Origin: Gemmatimonadota bacterium | GTDB taxonomy: Bacteria; Gemmatimonadota; Gemmatimonadetes; Longimicrobiales; Gaopeijiaceae | Reading direction: 5' to 3' | Assembly: GCA_016209885.1 (NCBI GenBank) | Contig: JACQVF010000072.1 | Coordinates: 22,846-86,845, forward strand | Length of the DNA: 64,000 nt | Shown here: one piece after another, positions 54,044 through 62,834 of the stretch | How positions within the stretch are numbered: position 1 is the first letter of the stretch | Layout of the letters: every line of letters starts with the position of its first letter | Made by a program: the position numbers and the translations under genes | The notes under the pieces: model-generated | What the model was told of the DNA's origin: nothing | The model's database searches: none | The model's input: the letters and a program-made list of their open reading frames with translations, nothing else

Positions 54044-54961
54044 ATGGATTCATCGCAGCTTCTCATCATCCTGATCATCGTCATCCTGTCGCTGCTGGAG
54101 GGGTTGGCTAGCCGACGTCGGAAGGCGCAGCGCGAGCGTGCCGGGCATCGGAAGCCCGCCGACCAACCGGACCTCTGGGGCGAGGTCACTCGGCGGCAGC
54201 GAGAATCCGAGCGGGCGTCCCCAGCCCGACCTGCGACGGTGCGCCCGGGCGAACGTGTCGAACCTGAGCCCGCACAGCCCCGGACCTCGGCCGAGATTCT
54301 GGTCCCGGAGGATCTATGGGAGGCGATCACCGGGCAGCGCCGCGCGCAGCGGGAGCGGCGGGAGGAGCGGGCCATCCCGGTGGAAGCGCAGACGCTGGAG
54401 GGCGCCGGCGCGGAGGAAGCGCGCGACGCGCTCCCCGAGGCCGTGACCCTCGAGCGAGTGGAGCCGGAGGAAAGGGCCGGCATCGAGACGCTAGAGGCCG
54501 AGGCGGCTGAGGTGCGGGCCGGGGACCAGGTCCGCGAGCCGGCTCCGCCCCGCGCCGGCGCCCGGCTCGAGAAGCCCGTGCGGCCGACGCGCCTGAAGCC
54601 CTCTGTGGACGAGCGACTGCGTCTCGAAAGGGAACGCCGGGCCCGGGAACGGCGCGCCCTGGCCGAGCAACTGGAGGCGGCGGCGCGGGGAAGGGCGGGG
54701 GCGAGTGAAGAGGAGGCGCAGGCCGAGGCGCGCCACGAGGCGCTTCACCGGCGCATCGCGCCTCCCGCGCCCACACCGGAAAGCCCCGCTCCCAAGCCGA
54801 CGCCGGCCGCCGCACCCGTGGCGCGCGCACGCCTCGCTCTAGGGCTGCGGCAGCCCAGCTCGCTGCGCCGCGCCCTCGTGCTGAAGGAGATTCTCGACCC
54901 GCCGCTCGCGCTGCGCGATCCGGAAGGAGATCCGTTCGGAGGACCAGCGTCCCGCGCCTGA
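54044..54961 (+). CDS. Charged membrane-anchored protein with conserved C-terminal motif
   Basis: The 305-residue protein has one N-terminal TM helix (LLIILIIVILSLLEGLA) and a long Glu/Arg/Ala/Pro-rich region that is probably disordered with coiled-coil (DERLRLERERRARERRALAE). A short C-terminal motif reads SLRRALVLKEILDPPLALRD. Similar LR.A++..EILGPP+ALR tails occur on otherwise variable membrane proteins and may be a docking peptide. It follows floA by 3 nt, so it may be a third member of the floA-nfeD microdomain set. Function is unknown. Confidence 0.7.
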   Translation: MDSSQLLIILIIVILSLLEGLASRRRKAQRERAGHRKPADQPDLWGEVTRRQRESERASPARPATVRPGERVEPEPAQPRTSAEILVPEDLWEAITGQRRAQRERREERAIPVEAQTLEGAGAEEARDALPEAVTLERVEPEERAGIETLEAEAAEVRAGDQVREPAPPRAGARLEKPVRPTRLKPSVDERLRLERERRARERRALAEQLEAAARGRAGASEEEAQAEARHEALHRRIAPPAPTPESPAPKPTPAAAPVARARLALGLRQPSSLRRALVLKEILDPPLALRDPEGDPFGGPASRA

Positions 54962-54975
54962 CAAGCGAGGGCCGG

Positions 54976-54990
54976 ACTAACCCGCTAACC
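54976..54990. repeat. Short octamer-like repeat at a convergent gene junction
   Basis: CTAACCCGCTAACCC, between the floA-operon stop and the aconitase stop, resembles the TAACCCGC/TAACCCTC octamers seen at 5150-5201. It is too short to define alone and is listed because of its matching position between convergent genes. Confidence 0.35.
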
Positions 54991-57846
54991 CCCCCCGGCA
55001 GCAGCTCCCATCTTCCGCAGGACCGTGTGCAGGATCCCGGCGTTCCGGTAGTAGTCCACGTCCACGGCGCTGTCGAGGCGGGCAACGGCATCGACCGCGA
55101 GCTCCTTGCTGGTCTCTGGATCCCGCGCCGTTACCTCTACGATAGCGTGCGGTTCGAGTCCGTCGGCGATCCCCCGGATCTCGTAGATCTCGCGGCCCGT
55201 GAGGCCGAGGGTCGCAGCGGAGTCGCCGTCCCGGAACTGGAGGGGAAGCACCCCCATCCCCACCAGGTTGCTCCGATGGATGCGCTCGTAGCTCTCGGCG
55301 AGCACCGCTCGCACGCCCAGGAGCGCCGTGCCCTTTGCCGCCCAGTCGCGCGAGCTTCCGCCCCCGTACGCCTTGCCGGCGATGACCAGGAGCGGCGTCC
55401 CCTCGTCGCGGTAGCGCATGGCCGCCTCGTAGATCGACGTGACCTCGCCCGTGGGGAAGTGGAGCGTGTAGCCGCCCTCCTTGCCCTCCAGCAGGAGGTT
55501 CTTGATGCGCACGTTCGCGAACGTGCCCCGCATCATGACCTCATGGGTCCCGCGCCGGGCGCCGAACGTGTTGAAGTCCATCGGCTGGACGCCGCGCTCG
55601 ATGAGATAGCGGCCGGCGGGTCCGTCCTTCGCGATCGCGCCTGCGGGCGAGATATGGTCCGTAGTCACGGAGTCGCCCAGCAGCGCGAGGACGCGCGCGC
55701 CCACGACATCCCGGAGCGGCGGCGGCTCCGGCGACATGGCTTCGAAGAATGGCGGCTCCGCGATGTACGTCGAGCTCGGATCCCACTCGTAGAGGCCGCC
55801 CTCCGGGACCGGCAGCGTCTGCCACGTCTCGTCGCCGTCGAACACGTGGGCGTACCGCTCCTGGAACATCTCGGGTCTGAGCGAGCCGGACACAGCGGAA
55901 CGGATCTCCGCCGGGCTCGGCCAGATGTCCCTCAGGTAGACGGGCCGGCCGTCCCGGTCGTGGCCCAGCGGCTCGTTGAGCAGGTCGACATCCACCCGGC
56001 CGGCCAGCGCGAACGCCACCACGAGCATGGGTGACGCAAGGTAGTTCGCCCGGACCTGCGGATGGATCCGCGCCTCGAAGTTGCGGTTCCCGCTGAGCAC
56101 GGCGGCCACCACCAGCCCATCCTGCTTGATGGCGTCCGCGATGGGACCTGGCAGCGGCCCCGAGTTGCCGATGCACGTCGTGCAGCCGTAGCCCACGACC
56201 TGGAAACGCAGCGCCTCCAGGTAGGGGAGCACGCCCGCGCCCTCCAGGTAGTCCGTCACGACCCGCGAGCCCGGGGCCATGCTCGTCTTCACCCAGGGTT
56301 TTGCCTCGAGCCCGCGCTCGATGGCCTTCTTCGCCAAGAGCCCGGCTCCGACCATCACGGACGGGTTCGAGGTGTTCGTGCAGCTCGTGATCGCCGCGAT
56401 CACGACGGAGCCGTCGCCGATGGTGACCTTGTCGCGGCCCTCGAGCTCGATCTCCACCTTGCGGCCACGAGGCTTCGCCTCCTCCGCGACCGCCGTGCCC
56501 CGGGTGCCCGCGCCCGCCGGGCCTCCAGAGCCGCTGCTGGTCTCCAGGTACGGCTTCGGCGACCGCCCGCCCTCGCCCGTCCAGTAATCGGAGGTGTGGG
56601 GCTCGTCGCAAGGAAGCTTGAAGCCCGCCGGCACCATCCCCGCCAGGTCCCGGTAGAACGACGTATTGAGCTCACGGAGCGGAAGCCGGTCCTGGGGCCG
56701 CTTCGGGCCCGCCATGCTCGGCTCGACCGTGGAGAGGTCGAGCTCGAGGACGTCCGTGTACACCGGGTCAGGCATATCGTCCGTGCGGAAGAGCGCCAGC
56801 TCCTTGGCAACGTACTCGGCCCGCTGGACCAGCTCCGGGTCACGGCCCGTACCCGCCAGGTAACGGAGCGTCTCGGCGTCCACCGGGAAGAAGCCGACGG
56901 TCGCGCCATACTCGGGCGCCATGTTGCTGATGGTGGCGCGGTCCGGGAGCGGGAGCGTGCTGAGCCCGGGCCCGAAGAACTCGACGAAGCGGCCCACAAC
57001 CCCCTTCTTGCGGAGGATCTGGGTCACGGTGAGCACGAGGTCGGTGGCCGTCGAACCTTCCGGCAACGCCCCCGTCAGCTTCATCCCCACGACCTCAGGG
57101 ACGAGCATGTAGTACGGCTGCCCCAGCAGCACGGCCTCCGCCTCGATCCCGCCCACACCCCAGCCCAGCACACCCAGCCCGTTGATCATCGTGGTATGCG
57201 AGTCCGTGCCCACGAGCGTATCCGGATACGCGACCCACTCCCCGTCCTCCAGGCGGTGCTGGAACACCGAGGCGAGGTACTCCAGGTTCACCTGGTGGAC
57301 GATCCCCGTCCCCGGCGGCACCACGCGGAAGTTCTTGAACGCGCGCTGCGCCCAGCGGAGCAGGGCGTAACGCTCGCGGTTCCGCTCCATCTCGAGCTGG
57401 ACGTTCAGCCGAAACGCGTCGGGCGAGCCGAAGAAGTCCACCTGCACGGAGTGGTCGATGACCAGGTCCGCGGGCACTACCGGGTTGATCCGCTCCGGGT
57501 CGCCCCCCATGCGCGCGAGCGCGGACCGCATCGCCGCCAGGTCCACCACCGCTGGAACCCCCGTGAAGTCCTGGAGCACCACCCGCGTCGGCATGAACGG
57601 GATCTCGGACGCGGGGCCGGAGCCCCACTTCGCCAGCTCCTCGACGTGCTCCTCCGTCACCAGCCCGCGCCCGGCGTGGCGTAAGGCGTTCTCCAGGAGC
57701 ACGCGGATCGAGAAGGGAAGCCGGTCGATGTCGGCCACCCCCAGCTCCTCAAGCTTCCGTACCCTGTAGACGACGGTCGGACCCTCGTCCAGCGCAATGC
57801 GCTCCCGGGCTCCGAACGGATCTCTGTGCCCAACAGGCTTGACCAC
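54985..57846 (-). CDS. acnA: Aconitate hydratase A (AcnA/IRP1 type)
   Basis: The 953-residue enzyme isomerises citrate and isocitrate in the TCA cycle. Domain 1-3 marks are [26 protein letters not shown] [11 protein letters not shown] and [20 protein letters not shown]. The 4Fe-4S cysteines are in [10 protein letters not shown] and [12 protein letters not shown], and the swivelling domain has [33 protein letters not shown] and [10 protein letters not shown] ~25-residue Gly/Ala linker ([13 protein letters not shown]) is inserted near 500. The start GTG 57846 has a GGGAGG site; the open frame continues ~38 codons upstream without conservation. Confidence 0.95.
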   Translation of the reverse strand: MVKPVGHRDPFGARERIALDEGPTVVYRVRKLEELGVADIDRLPFSIRVLLENALRHAGRGLVTEEHVEELAKWGSGPASEIPFMPTRVVLQDFTGVPAVVDLAAMRSALARMGGDPERINPVVPADLVIDHSVQVDFFGSPDAFRLNVQLEMERNRERYALLRWAQRAFKNFRVVPPGTGIVHQVNLEYLASVFQHRLEDGEWVAYPDTLVGTDSHTTMINGLGVLGWGVGGIEAEAVLLGQPYYMLVPEVVGMKLTGALPEGSTATDLVLTVTQILRKKGVVGRFVEFFGPGLSTLPLPDRATISNMAPEYGATVGFFPVDAETLRYLAGTGRDPELVQRAEYVAKELALFRTDDMPDPVYTDVLELDLSTVEPSMAGPKRPQDRLPLRELNTSFYRDLAGMVPAGFKLPCDEPHTSDYWTGEGGRSPKPYLETSSGSGGPAGAGTRGTAVAEEAKPRGRKVEIELEGRDKVTIGDGSVVIAAITSCTNTSNPSVMVGAGLLAKKAIERGLEAKPWVKTSMAPGSRVVTDYLEGAGVLPYLEALRFQVVGYGCTTCIGNSGPLPGPIADAIKQDGLVVAAVLSGNRNFEARIHPQVRANYLASPMLVVAFALAGRVDVDLLNEPLGHDRDGRPVYLRDIWPSPAEIRSAVSGSLRPEMFQERYAHVFDGDETWQTLPVPEGGLYEWDPSSTYIAEPPFFEAMSPEPPPLRDVVGARVLALLGDSVTTDHISPAGAIAKDGPAGRYLIERGVQPMDFNTFGARRGTHEVMMRGTFANVRIKNLLLEGKEGGYTLHFPTGEVTSIYEAAMRYRDEGTPLLVIAGKAYGGGSSRDWAAKGTALLGVRAVLAESYERIHRSNLVGMGVLPLQFRDGDSAATLGLTGREIYEIRGIADGLEPHAIVEVTARDPETSKELAVDAVARLDSAVDVDYYRNAGILHTVLRKMGAAAGGG

Positions 57847-58199
57847 CCTGGCCTCCCGGTCTCGGCTGTTCGCTCTATCGAAATCGCCTGGGGCGCTGCA
57901 GCCGGGGTCTCCCGCCGCCCTTCGCGGTGACGTCCCGTCTCCTCGCCCCAATCTCCCCACAGTCTGTGTCCATAATCTGATGGAAAATCGAGACCGGAGC
58001 CAGTCCGGGCGGTCGAGTCCACCCAGATACTCGCGGCGACCCCGCTTCGCCCGGCGCCGCCGGCGCGTCCAACCGGTCCGAGCTCTCCCGGTAGACGCAT
58101 TTCCGTGCCCTCCAAAGGGTCAGGACCTCCAGCATGCGGTCCCTAGCTTGCCGCCGTCGAGATCCGGCCCTAGGCTTGCCGCTCTTGCCACACCTGCGG
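57847..58199. other. Gap upstream of aconitase, no gene seen
   Basis: These 353 bp between the leftward acnA start and the tRNA-Leu promoter show no supported gene. An AT-richer patch at ~57965-57990 (CCATAATCTGATGGAAAATC) could hold the acnA promoter on the minus strand, but no clean hexamer pair is evident. Confidence 0.3.
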
Positions 58200-58228
58200 T
58201 TGAGGGCCCCCTGAGGGCACGTTACGTT
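58200..58228 (+). promoter_or_regulatory. Candidate tRNA-Leu promoter
   Basis: TTGAGG (58200-58205) and TACGTT (58223-58228) are separated by 17 nt, and the mature tRNA starts 12 nt after the -10. Matches to consensus are partial, but position and spacing fit a stable-RNA promoter. Confidence 0.4.
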
Positions 58229-58240
58229 TGTTGGTGACCG

Positions 58241-58324
58241 GCCGGAGTGGCGGAACCGGTATACGCACACGACTCAAAATCGTGCGGGGGCAACCCCATG
58301 CGGGTTCGAATCCCGCCTCCGGCA
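58241..58324 (+). tRNA. tRNA-Leu (anticodon CAA)
   Basis: The 84-nt sequence folds as a class II tRNA. The acceptor GCCGGAG pairs with CTCCGGC, and A is the discriminator. The anticodon stem CACGA/TCGTG carries loop CTCAAAA, so the anticodon is CAA (reads UUG). A long variable arm GCGGGGGCAACCCCATGC, and the T-arm CGGGTTCGAATCCCG, complete it. No CCA is encoded. A tyrosine-integrase gene begins just downstream, so the 3' part is a likely attachment site. Confidence 0.93.
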
Positions 58325-58442
58325 TGGAAGGTAAAGCGTTGTGAGGAGCGTAGTTGCAGGAACCGGCCCGCGCCGGTGGCAAGGTGCGTCAAGTTGACAA
58401 TAACACGCTGACCTTGAACGTACCTTAAACGTCCCGCGCGTT

Positions 58443-59162
58443 TCACGCTTGCGCCTCCCGGATCGGCACCACCTTCCGGGTCGCCCGCCGCGCCGCGGCG
58501 TCAAGGTGCGCGGCCAGCTTCTCCGCGCCTTCGCGTAACATGGCCTCGTCCACGATACAGTACCGGCGGTAGGCGCGCTGTTGCTCGGGCAGCTCGACGA
58601 GCAGGGCTTGAATCTCCGTTTCTTCGATGAACCCCTTGCGCGCGTTGTTCTCGGCGAGCGCCACCACGTCCGGCACCTGGACGACGAGCCCGTGACGCTT
58701 GCCGAGCCGGAACATGCGACGAAGCGCGGCCAGCTCGCGGTTCACGGTCCCGGGCGCGTAGCCAGCGGCCAGCCGGTCGGCCTTGTAGCGTTCGGTTTCC
58801 GCCGTCGTGATGTTCACGGCTCGCCAACCGTCGAAGGCAGCCAGAAGCGGCCGCAGCACTCGCTCCAGGTTACCGACGGAGCGGCGGCCGTTGTTCTTGT
58901 AATCCGCGCGCACGAGCTCGGCCAGCTCAGGAAGCTGCACCTTCTCCAGCTCGCGGCGCGGCGGCCCTACGCGGTCCCGCAGTCGGTCCTGTAGGAACCG
59001 CTTGGCTTCGCCCAGCCGGTCGGTGCGCGTGGATTCGCAAATGCGCTTCCCGTTCCGGTAGTAGACGCACCAGTAAACCGCCTGTTCGCGTACCTCCCTG
59101 GTGTTCTTGTCCTGGTACTTCGGAAGGTAGAGGTGTCCGCCCGCTCCGCTACTTTTCGGCAT
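58443..59162 (-). pseudogene. Tyrosine integrase with catalytic core deleted
   Basis: The 239-codon frame has an arm/SAM-like N-terminal part (WCVYYRNGKRICESTRT... to ~residue 160) and the core-binding helix GTVNRELAALRRMFRLGKRH. It then jumps from the start of the catalytic domain (EIQALLVELPE) straight to the C-terminal tail QRAYRRYCIVDEAMLREGAE. That tail holds the Tyr-nucleophile motif (RY.IV), but the Arg, Lys and His-x-x-Arg residues between them are missing. Family members are typically ~380 residues. An in-frame internal deletion of roughly 130-150 residues explains it. It should not recombine DNA, though it might still bind. Confidence 0.8.
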
Positions 59163-59400
59163 GCTCCCCCTCCTTTCGTGCGGCCTGCTTCAGCCTCTCG
59201 GCGGCATCCACAAGGCGGGCGGCACGACGACGCAGCACTCTCGCGAGCCGAAGCGCCGATTCCGGCCCCACGTTCGCGAGCCCGACACGCCAGCGCGCAA
59301 CCGTCGTCGGATGGACGCCCGATTCTTCCGCGAGCATCCGCATCGACGTGAGCGCAGCGTCCAGCGCCCTGCGTGCCGCCCGGTTCAGCCGCTTATCCAT
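59149..59400 (-). CDS. Small helix-turn-helix protein
   Basis: The 83-residue basic protein has an HTH-like segment MRMLAEESGVHPTTVARWRV (~20-39) resembling Xre-type first helices, then a long Arg-rich helix. It overlaps the integrase start by 14 nt. A small regulator of integrase expression is plausible. Confidence 0.65.
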   Translation of the reverse strand: MDKRLNRAARRALDAALTSMRMLAEESGVHPTTVARWRVGLANVGPESALRLARVLRRRAARLVDAAERLKQAARKEGEHAEK

Positions 59401-59439
59401 GCTATCAAGTTATAGCTTGGCATAGAGGGAGCGCAAGGG

Positions 59440-59766
59440 TCAGGATCGGCGGGCCTCGATGTAGCGGCGAACGGCCCGCTCGGGGAACCTGACCGCGCCG
59501 CCGATCTTCCGACCGCCCAGTTCGGCGCGGTGGGCGTAGACGAACTTCGTGGAGACGCTGAACCGCCGCGCGATCTCAGCGGCTGTCAGGTAGTCGTCCA
59601 CCTCGCCGCCGTTCCTTCCTGCTCTCGCCTCCGGGGTCATGAGCTTCGCCCACAGCGCCGCGCGGATGCGCTCGATCTCGGCCAGCGCGTCCGGCACGCG
59701 CTCGCGGGGCAGCTCCGCCAGCGCACGCGGGTCCACGAGCAGGCGCGCAAGCGCGGAGGCGCTCAC
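59440..59766 (-). CDS. Excisionase-like MerR/HTH_17 domain protein
   Basis: The 108-residue protein has a C-terminal winged-helix HTH_17 domain (~55-108): YLTAAEIARRFSVSTKFVYA, then RKIGGAVRFPERAVRRYIEA. These domains are typical of phage excisionases and of small DNA-binding proteins in mobile elements. GTG 59766 overlaps the upstream gene's stop (GTGA), so it is coupled to the replication operon. Confidence 0.75.
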   Translation of the reverse strand: MSASALARLLVDPRALAELPRERVPDALAEIERIRAALWAKLMTPEARAGRNGGEVDDYLTAAEIARRFSVSTKFVYAHRAELGGRKIGGAVRFPERAVRRYIEARRS

Positions 59767-60029
59767 GGTCGTGTGTCCTCGCCGGGCAGCGCATCGAGCG
59801 CGGCGCGCAGCGCCGGCAGCGCATCGCCTGGCAGGCGGAACGCGTTGGCCGATCCCCGCGTGAATCCTTCTCCGGTGCCGAAGCCGGTCACGAGCCGGAG
59901 CGAGCGCGGCTGGCCCTCCGGCCCGCGCTCGAGCTGCATACGCAGTGTGGCGTTGCCGCCGAGCGGCACGTCCACGCCGTCGAGTGTCGTGCGGCTCTGC
60001 GCGAGGTGGGGGTGCGGCGCTGAGCTCAT
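59763..60029 (-). CDS. Small element protein, unknown
   Basis: The 88-residue protein has a strand-rich middle part (LGGNATLRMQLERGPEGQPR, LRLVTGFGTGEGFTRG) followed by a helix (ALPALRAALDAL), reminiscent of PC4-like single-strand-binding folds, but the resemblance is too weak to name it. It overlaps both neighbours by 4 nt. Confidence 0.55.
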   Translation of the reverse strand: MSSAPHPHLAQSRTTLDGVDVPLGGNATLRMQLERGPEGQPRSLRLVTGFGTGEGFTRGSANAFRLPGDALPALRAALDALPGEDTRP

Positions 60030-60553
60030 GCGGCCAGCTCCCGCACCGCATCCGCGAACGAGACGCGGCGCACGGCCATAAGCAGCGCCAGGCCATCCCA
60101 CGAGCGGCCGCATGGATTACAGAAGGCGCGTCCCTTCCGGTCGTTCAGGTGAAGGGACGGCCGGCTATCATCATGGAAGGGGCAGCGAGCGTACCCGTGG
60201 CGGTTCACGTCGAGCCCGAGCCGGCGGGCTACCTCCGTCACGGGCACCGCGCGGGCCCGGTCCACATCGATGGCGGGCCGCAGGTCGCGGCGACTTCTGC
60301 GACTTTTGAGATGGCCTTTTGGCCCCTTTGGCCCTGCGTCTTCGGTCGTGGGAATGCCCGTGCAGCTCTCGCAGCCGCAGCCTGGGATGGGCTCCCCAGG
60401 TTCCAGCGGCCGGGCGCGCAGGAACGCAGCCTTGATCTCCAGCACTGTATGGCGCGAGAGCAGCGGCGCGGTCGGGTCGGCCCACGAGTCGATCAGCCGG
60501 TCCAGCTCCTCGGCGGACAGCGCGCGGATCGGGTCGTCGGGCCGCAGCGTCAT
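60026..60553 (-). CDS. CHC2 zinc-finger (primase-type) protein
   Basis: The 175-residue protein has a C-terminal CHC2 finger: VARRLGLDV...YARCPFHDDSRPSLHLN...GRAFCNPCGRSWDGLALLM (~115-160), the DNA-binding zinc module of DnaG-type primases. No TOPRIM catalytic domain follows, so it is a stand-alone finger. The middle (~75-100) is GPKGPKGHLKSRRSRRD, encoded by paired 9-10-nt repeats. Start and stop overlap neighbours by ATGA. A role in element replication is inferred. Confidence 0.75.
   Translation of the reverse strand: MTLRPDDPIRALSAEELDRLIDSWADPTAPLLSRHTVLEIKAAFLRARPLEPGEPIPGCGCESCTGIPTTEDAGPKGPKGHLKSRRSRRDLRPAIDVDRARAVPVTEVARRLGLDVNRHGYARCPFHDDSRPSLHLNDRKGRAFCNPCGRSWDGLALLMAVRRVSFADAVRELAA
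60291..60334. repeat. Paired 9-10-nt repeats inside the CHC2 gene
   Basis: CGACTTCTG is followed directly by CGACTTTTG (60291-60308), then GGCCTTTTG and GCCCCTTTG units (60313-60331). The units share a TTTTG/TTYTG core with a different 4-nt spacer in each pair. They encode the GPKGPKG and KSRRSRRD stretches on the minus strand. Confidence 0.55.
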
Positions 60554-60987
60554 CGCTCCTCCCGCCCAGCCACGCGCCGGCAGGTGTAGCAAACCTCGCC
60601 CTCGGGGTCCGTGGGGTCGAGCCCACCGCCGCAGGACGGGCACGCGCGAATTTCTCGCGCTCCCCGAAATGCGGGGACAGAAGGGACAGAAGTGGTGTCC
60701 TCCGGCAGTGTCGGCGGACTTTTGTCCCTTTTGTCCCCGTGTTTTGGAGTGCGGCACCAGAAACACACGGCCGCCGGCTCGGAGAGGAAGAACCGGCCGC
60801 AGCATGCGCAGGGATGGACCTGGACACGCGGGCGAATGAGCGCGAGCAGGTCCGGCTTCACCGTCCGCGCCAGCTCCACCAGCTCGCCCGTCAGCGGACC
60901 TGAAAGGCGGATCTGATCCGGCGCCGCCTCGAAGCGAACCTCCACGCCAGCATCGTGCAGGCGACGCAGCACGGCCGCCGCACTCAT
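60550..60987 (-). CDS. TubC-docking-like and zinc-ribbon protein
   Basis: The 145-residue protein has an N-terminal segment AAVLRRLHDAGVEVRFEAAP...IRLSGPL...LARTVKPDLLALIR (~1-52) like TubC N-terminal docking domains found in mobile-element genes. A Cys pair module follows (CACCGRFF...CFWC, ~60-80), then a Pro/Ser/Lys linker encoded by an inverted repeat, and a second Cys module (CPSCGGGL...CYTCRR, ~115-140). It probably binds DNA or protein partners in replication. ATGA overlaps link it to both neighbours. Confidence 0.65.
   Translation of the reverse strand: MSAAAVLRRLHDAGVEVRFEAAPDQIRLSGPLTGELVELARTVKPDLLALIRPRVQVHPCACCGRFFLSEPAAVCFWCRTPKHGDKRDKSPPTLPEDTTSVPSVPAFRGAREIRACPSCGGGLDPTDPEGEVCYTCRRVAGREER
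60673..60738. repeat. 20-bp inverted repeat built from doubled 9-mers, inside the zinc-ribbon gene
   Basis: Left arm 60673-60692 is GGGGACAGAAGGGACAGAAG. Right arm 60719-60738 is its complement with two mismatches. Each arm is two copies of a GGGACAnAA-type unit, and the loop is 26 nt. It lies in the linker between two Cys modules, where protein constraint is low. An iteron-like or structural role is possible. Confidence 0.6.
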
Positions 60988-62527
60988 ATGAGCACCTCTG
61001 CGGGCGGAGGGACGGTAGGGACAGTAGTCGGCCGTAGCGACGGGTGCAGCTCCACGACTGGCGACGGCGGGCGGCCGCCGGTGCTCGGCTGCGTGCGGAG
61101 GCGGATGCACCCTCGCTGCACGAGATCGTCCAGTAGCTCGGCGAGGTAGTCCGCGGGACTCTCGGCGTGCGCGATGGTCGGTCGGCTGTCCACCGCGCGG
61201 TACACGTCACGGACGGTCGAGCCCTCGGGCAGCTCGCGGATGCGCCGCAGCACATACGCCAGGTCCGCCGTCCGCTCGTCGAGCGCCGGCGCCAGCACGG
61301 CCAGCGCGTGCGACGTGAGCGCCCGGGCCAGCCGCACGCCGCCGTCCATGGCCCACGAGCCGATGGGCGCCGTCCAGAGTGGCCGGCCATCCTCCGCGCG
61401 TGCGGCCAGCTCCAGTAGCGCGGCGAGCCGTACGGCCTGGCCGCAGACCTTCGCGGCCCAGTCTGTGACGCCCGCCAGGCGGCCGCCGTCGCCCAGCTCG
61501 GGCTTGACCTCCGCCTCATAGCCGTGCCGTGCAGCGCGTCCAGCGCCTCGGGGGCGAGCGTCAGCTCGTGCACGTCTGCGGCGACCGTGCCATCGAGCAG
61601 TGAGTGCAGCACGCGCGCGTACCGCTCGACCGCGGCGGCATCCAGTGCGGGCACGTCGCGCCCGGTCAGTCGCGATCCGAGTCCGTGCGCGGGAGTGCAC
61701 CACAGGATCCGCCCCCACAGCCCGCGCCCCCGGTGCACGTCGCCATGCCTCAGCGCATCGAGCACAGTAGGCTGTAGCGTCAGCCCCGGGGTCACCGCGG
61801 GACGCGGCACGTGGAGCGGCTCCCGGCCGATCCGGTCCACGCGGATGGCCTCGCCCGACCAGCCTCGCAGCAGCTCGTCTACGCGCGCGATGTCCGAGTA
61901 TCGCCCATCTGCTATCCCGAGCGGGTCCGTCTCCGGCGCTAGCAGCGCGATATGCCCGCCCTGCTCCGCCATGAGGCGCACCAGTGCCTCGGGTGTCGCA
62001 TCCGATGCGAGGAGGCGAGGCAGGATGGGCACGGCGGCCTCGGCCGCGTCGAGGTCGGCGCGCGCGCCCTCCACGGCGGCGGCGCTCGCCTTCGCGCGGG
62101 CGGCCTGGGTCACCGCATGACGTAGCCCCTGCGCGGCCACGTCCGCGCGGTCGCGCGCCCGCCGGTACTCCGGGCCTATACGCGCGCAGGCATCCCCCTC
62201 CCAGGCGCACAGCGGCGCGGTCATCGCGGCGTAGACCGGCGACTTCCGCGCGGCGGGGGGGAGGATGACGGCCGTATTTAGCGTCACCAGCTCCCGCCAC
62301 CCGCGCGCGTCCACCACCACGTCCGCACGGCCACGCAGTGCCACAGACACTGCGGCGAGTCCGAGTAGCGCAGCCATGTCCGGCGGCGTCTGGGTGGCGC
62401 CGGCCACGGACACCACATGTGCCCGCAGCGCGGGCGGTAGCGCGTTCAGCGGGAGCGGCTCCGGGTCGGGTGGGCCGGGCAGTCGCGGCGACGCGCCCCG
62501 GTCGCCGATGGCGGACGTGGTGCTCAT
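60984..62527 (-). pseudogene. DUF3987-like replication protein, frameshifted
   Basis: The N half (ATG 62527, frame of residues LPLNALPPALRAHVVSVAGA ... LTLAPEALDALHGT) and the C half (GYEAEVKPELGDGGRLAGVT ... DDLVQRGCIRLRTQPS, stop 60984) are one gene in two frames. The junction is the tandem CCGTG-CCGTG at 61522-61531: removing one 5-bp copy restores a 512-residue frame through LHGYEAEVKPELGD. DUF3987 proteins are primase/helicase-like replication proteins of mobile elements. If the shift is real, the protein is lost after residue ~335; an assembly error is the other explanation. It begins the leftward operon. Confidence 0.75.
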
Positions 62528-62608
62528 GGCCGGCGTCCTCTCTGGCTCCGGCGCCCTGGCGAGCACGCGGACCGTCCGGCGCATCTCACGGACGCGCCCG
62601 TGTGGCAA

Positions 62609-62758
62609 TCACTGCGACTCCCCCGTGCGCCCCACGAGGCGCGCAGCCTCCCGCACGAGCACCTGCCGCGCCCACGTCGCCGGCAGTTCGTCCGCGATCG
62701 CGCAGGCGTAGCGACCACGGGCGCCGCCGAGACGGCTTCTGTATGGGCGCAGAGAGTG
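62609..62758 (-). pseudogene. Possible coding remnant without a start codon
   Basis: A minus-strand frame reads RYACAIADELPATWARQVLV then REAARLVGRTGESQ and a stop, with natural amino-acid composition. It is closed upstream by a stop at 62759-62761 and has no usable ATG, GTG or TTG at its beginning. It may be the 3' end of a lost gene upstream of the DUF3987 gene. Confidence 0.3.
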
Positions 62759-62807
62759 CTACATTTCGCATACGTCAGGAAGTAACCCCTTGGGTCGGCA
62801 GTCACAA

Positions 62808-62821
62808 TCAAGAATTCTTGA
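62808..62821. promoter_or_regulatory. Perfect 14-bp palindrome over the ribosome-binding site of the HTH gene
   Basis: TCAAGAATTCTTGA is perfectly symmetric, lies 13 nt before the ATG at 62835 and runs into the GAGG of the ribosome-binding site. It sits in the divergent region between the leftward operon and the rightward regulator, a typical position for an autorepressor operator. Confidence 0.45.
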
Positions 62822-62834
62822 GGACGTAATAGAT

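Noticed and set aside
60026..62608. Single 860-codon open frame on the minus strand read as one large protein
   Set aside because: Only its first third and its last 175 codons look like protein; the middle is Arg/Cys/Trp-rich out-of-frame translation. Two other frames carry the real C half of the DUF3987-like gene and the zinc-ribbon gene, with ATGA overlaps that explain the boundaries.
62524..62811. Minus-strand 95-codon open frame upstream of the DUF3987-like gene
   Set aside because: Its translation is Cys/Arg/Ser-rich and unlike a real protein. A different frame of the same DNA (62609-62758) reads naturally but lacks a start codon.
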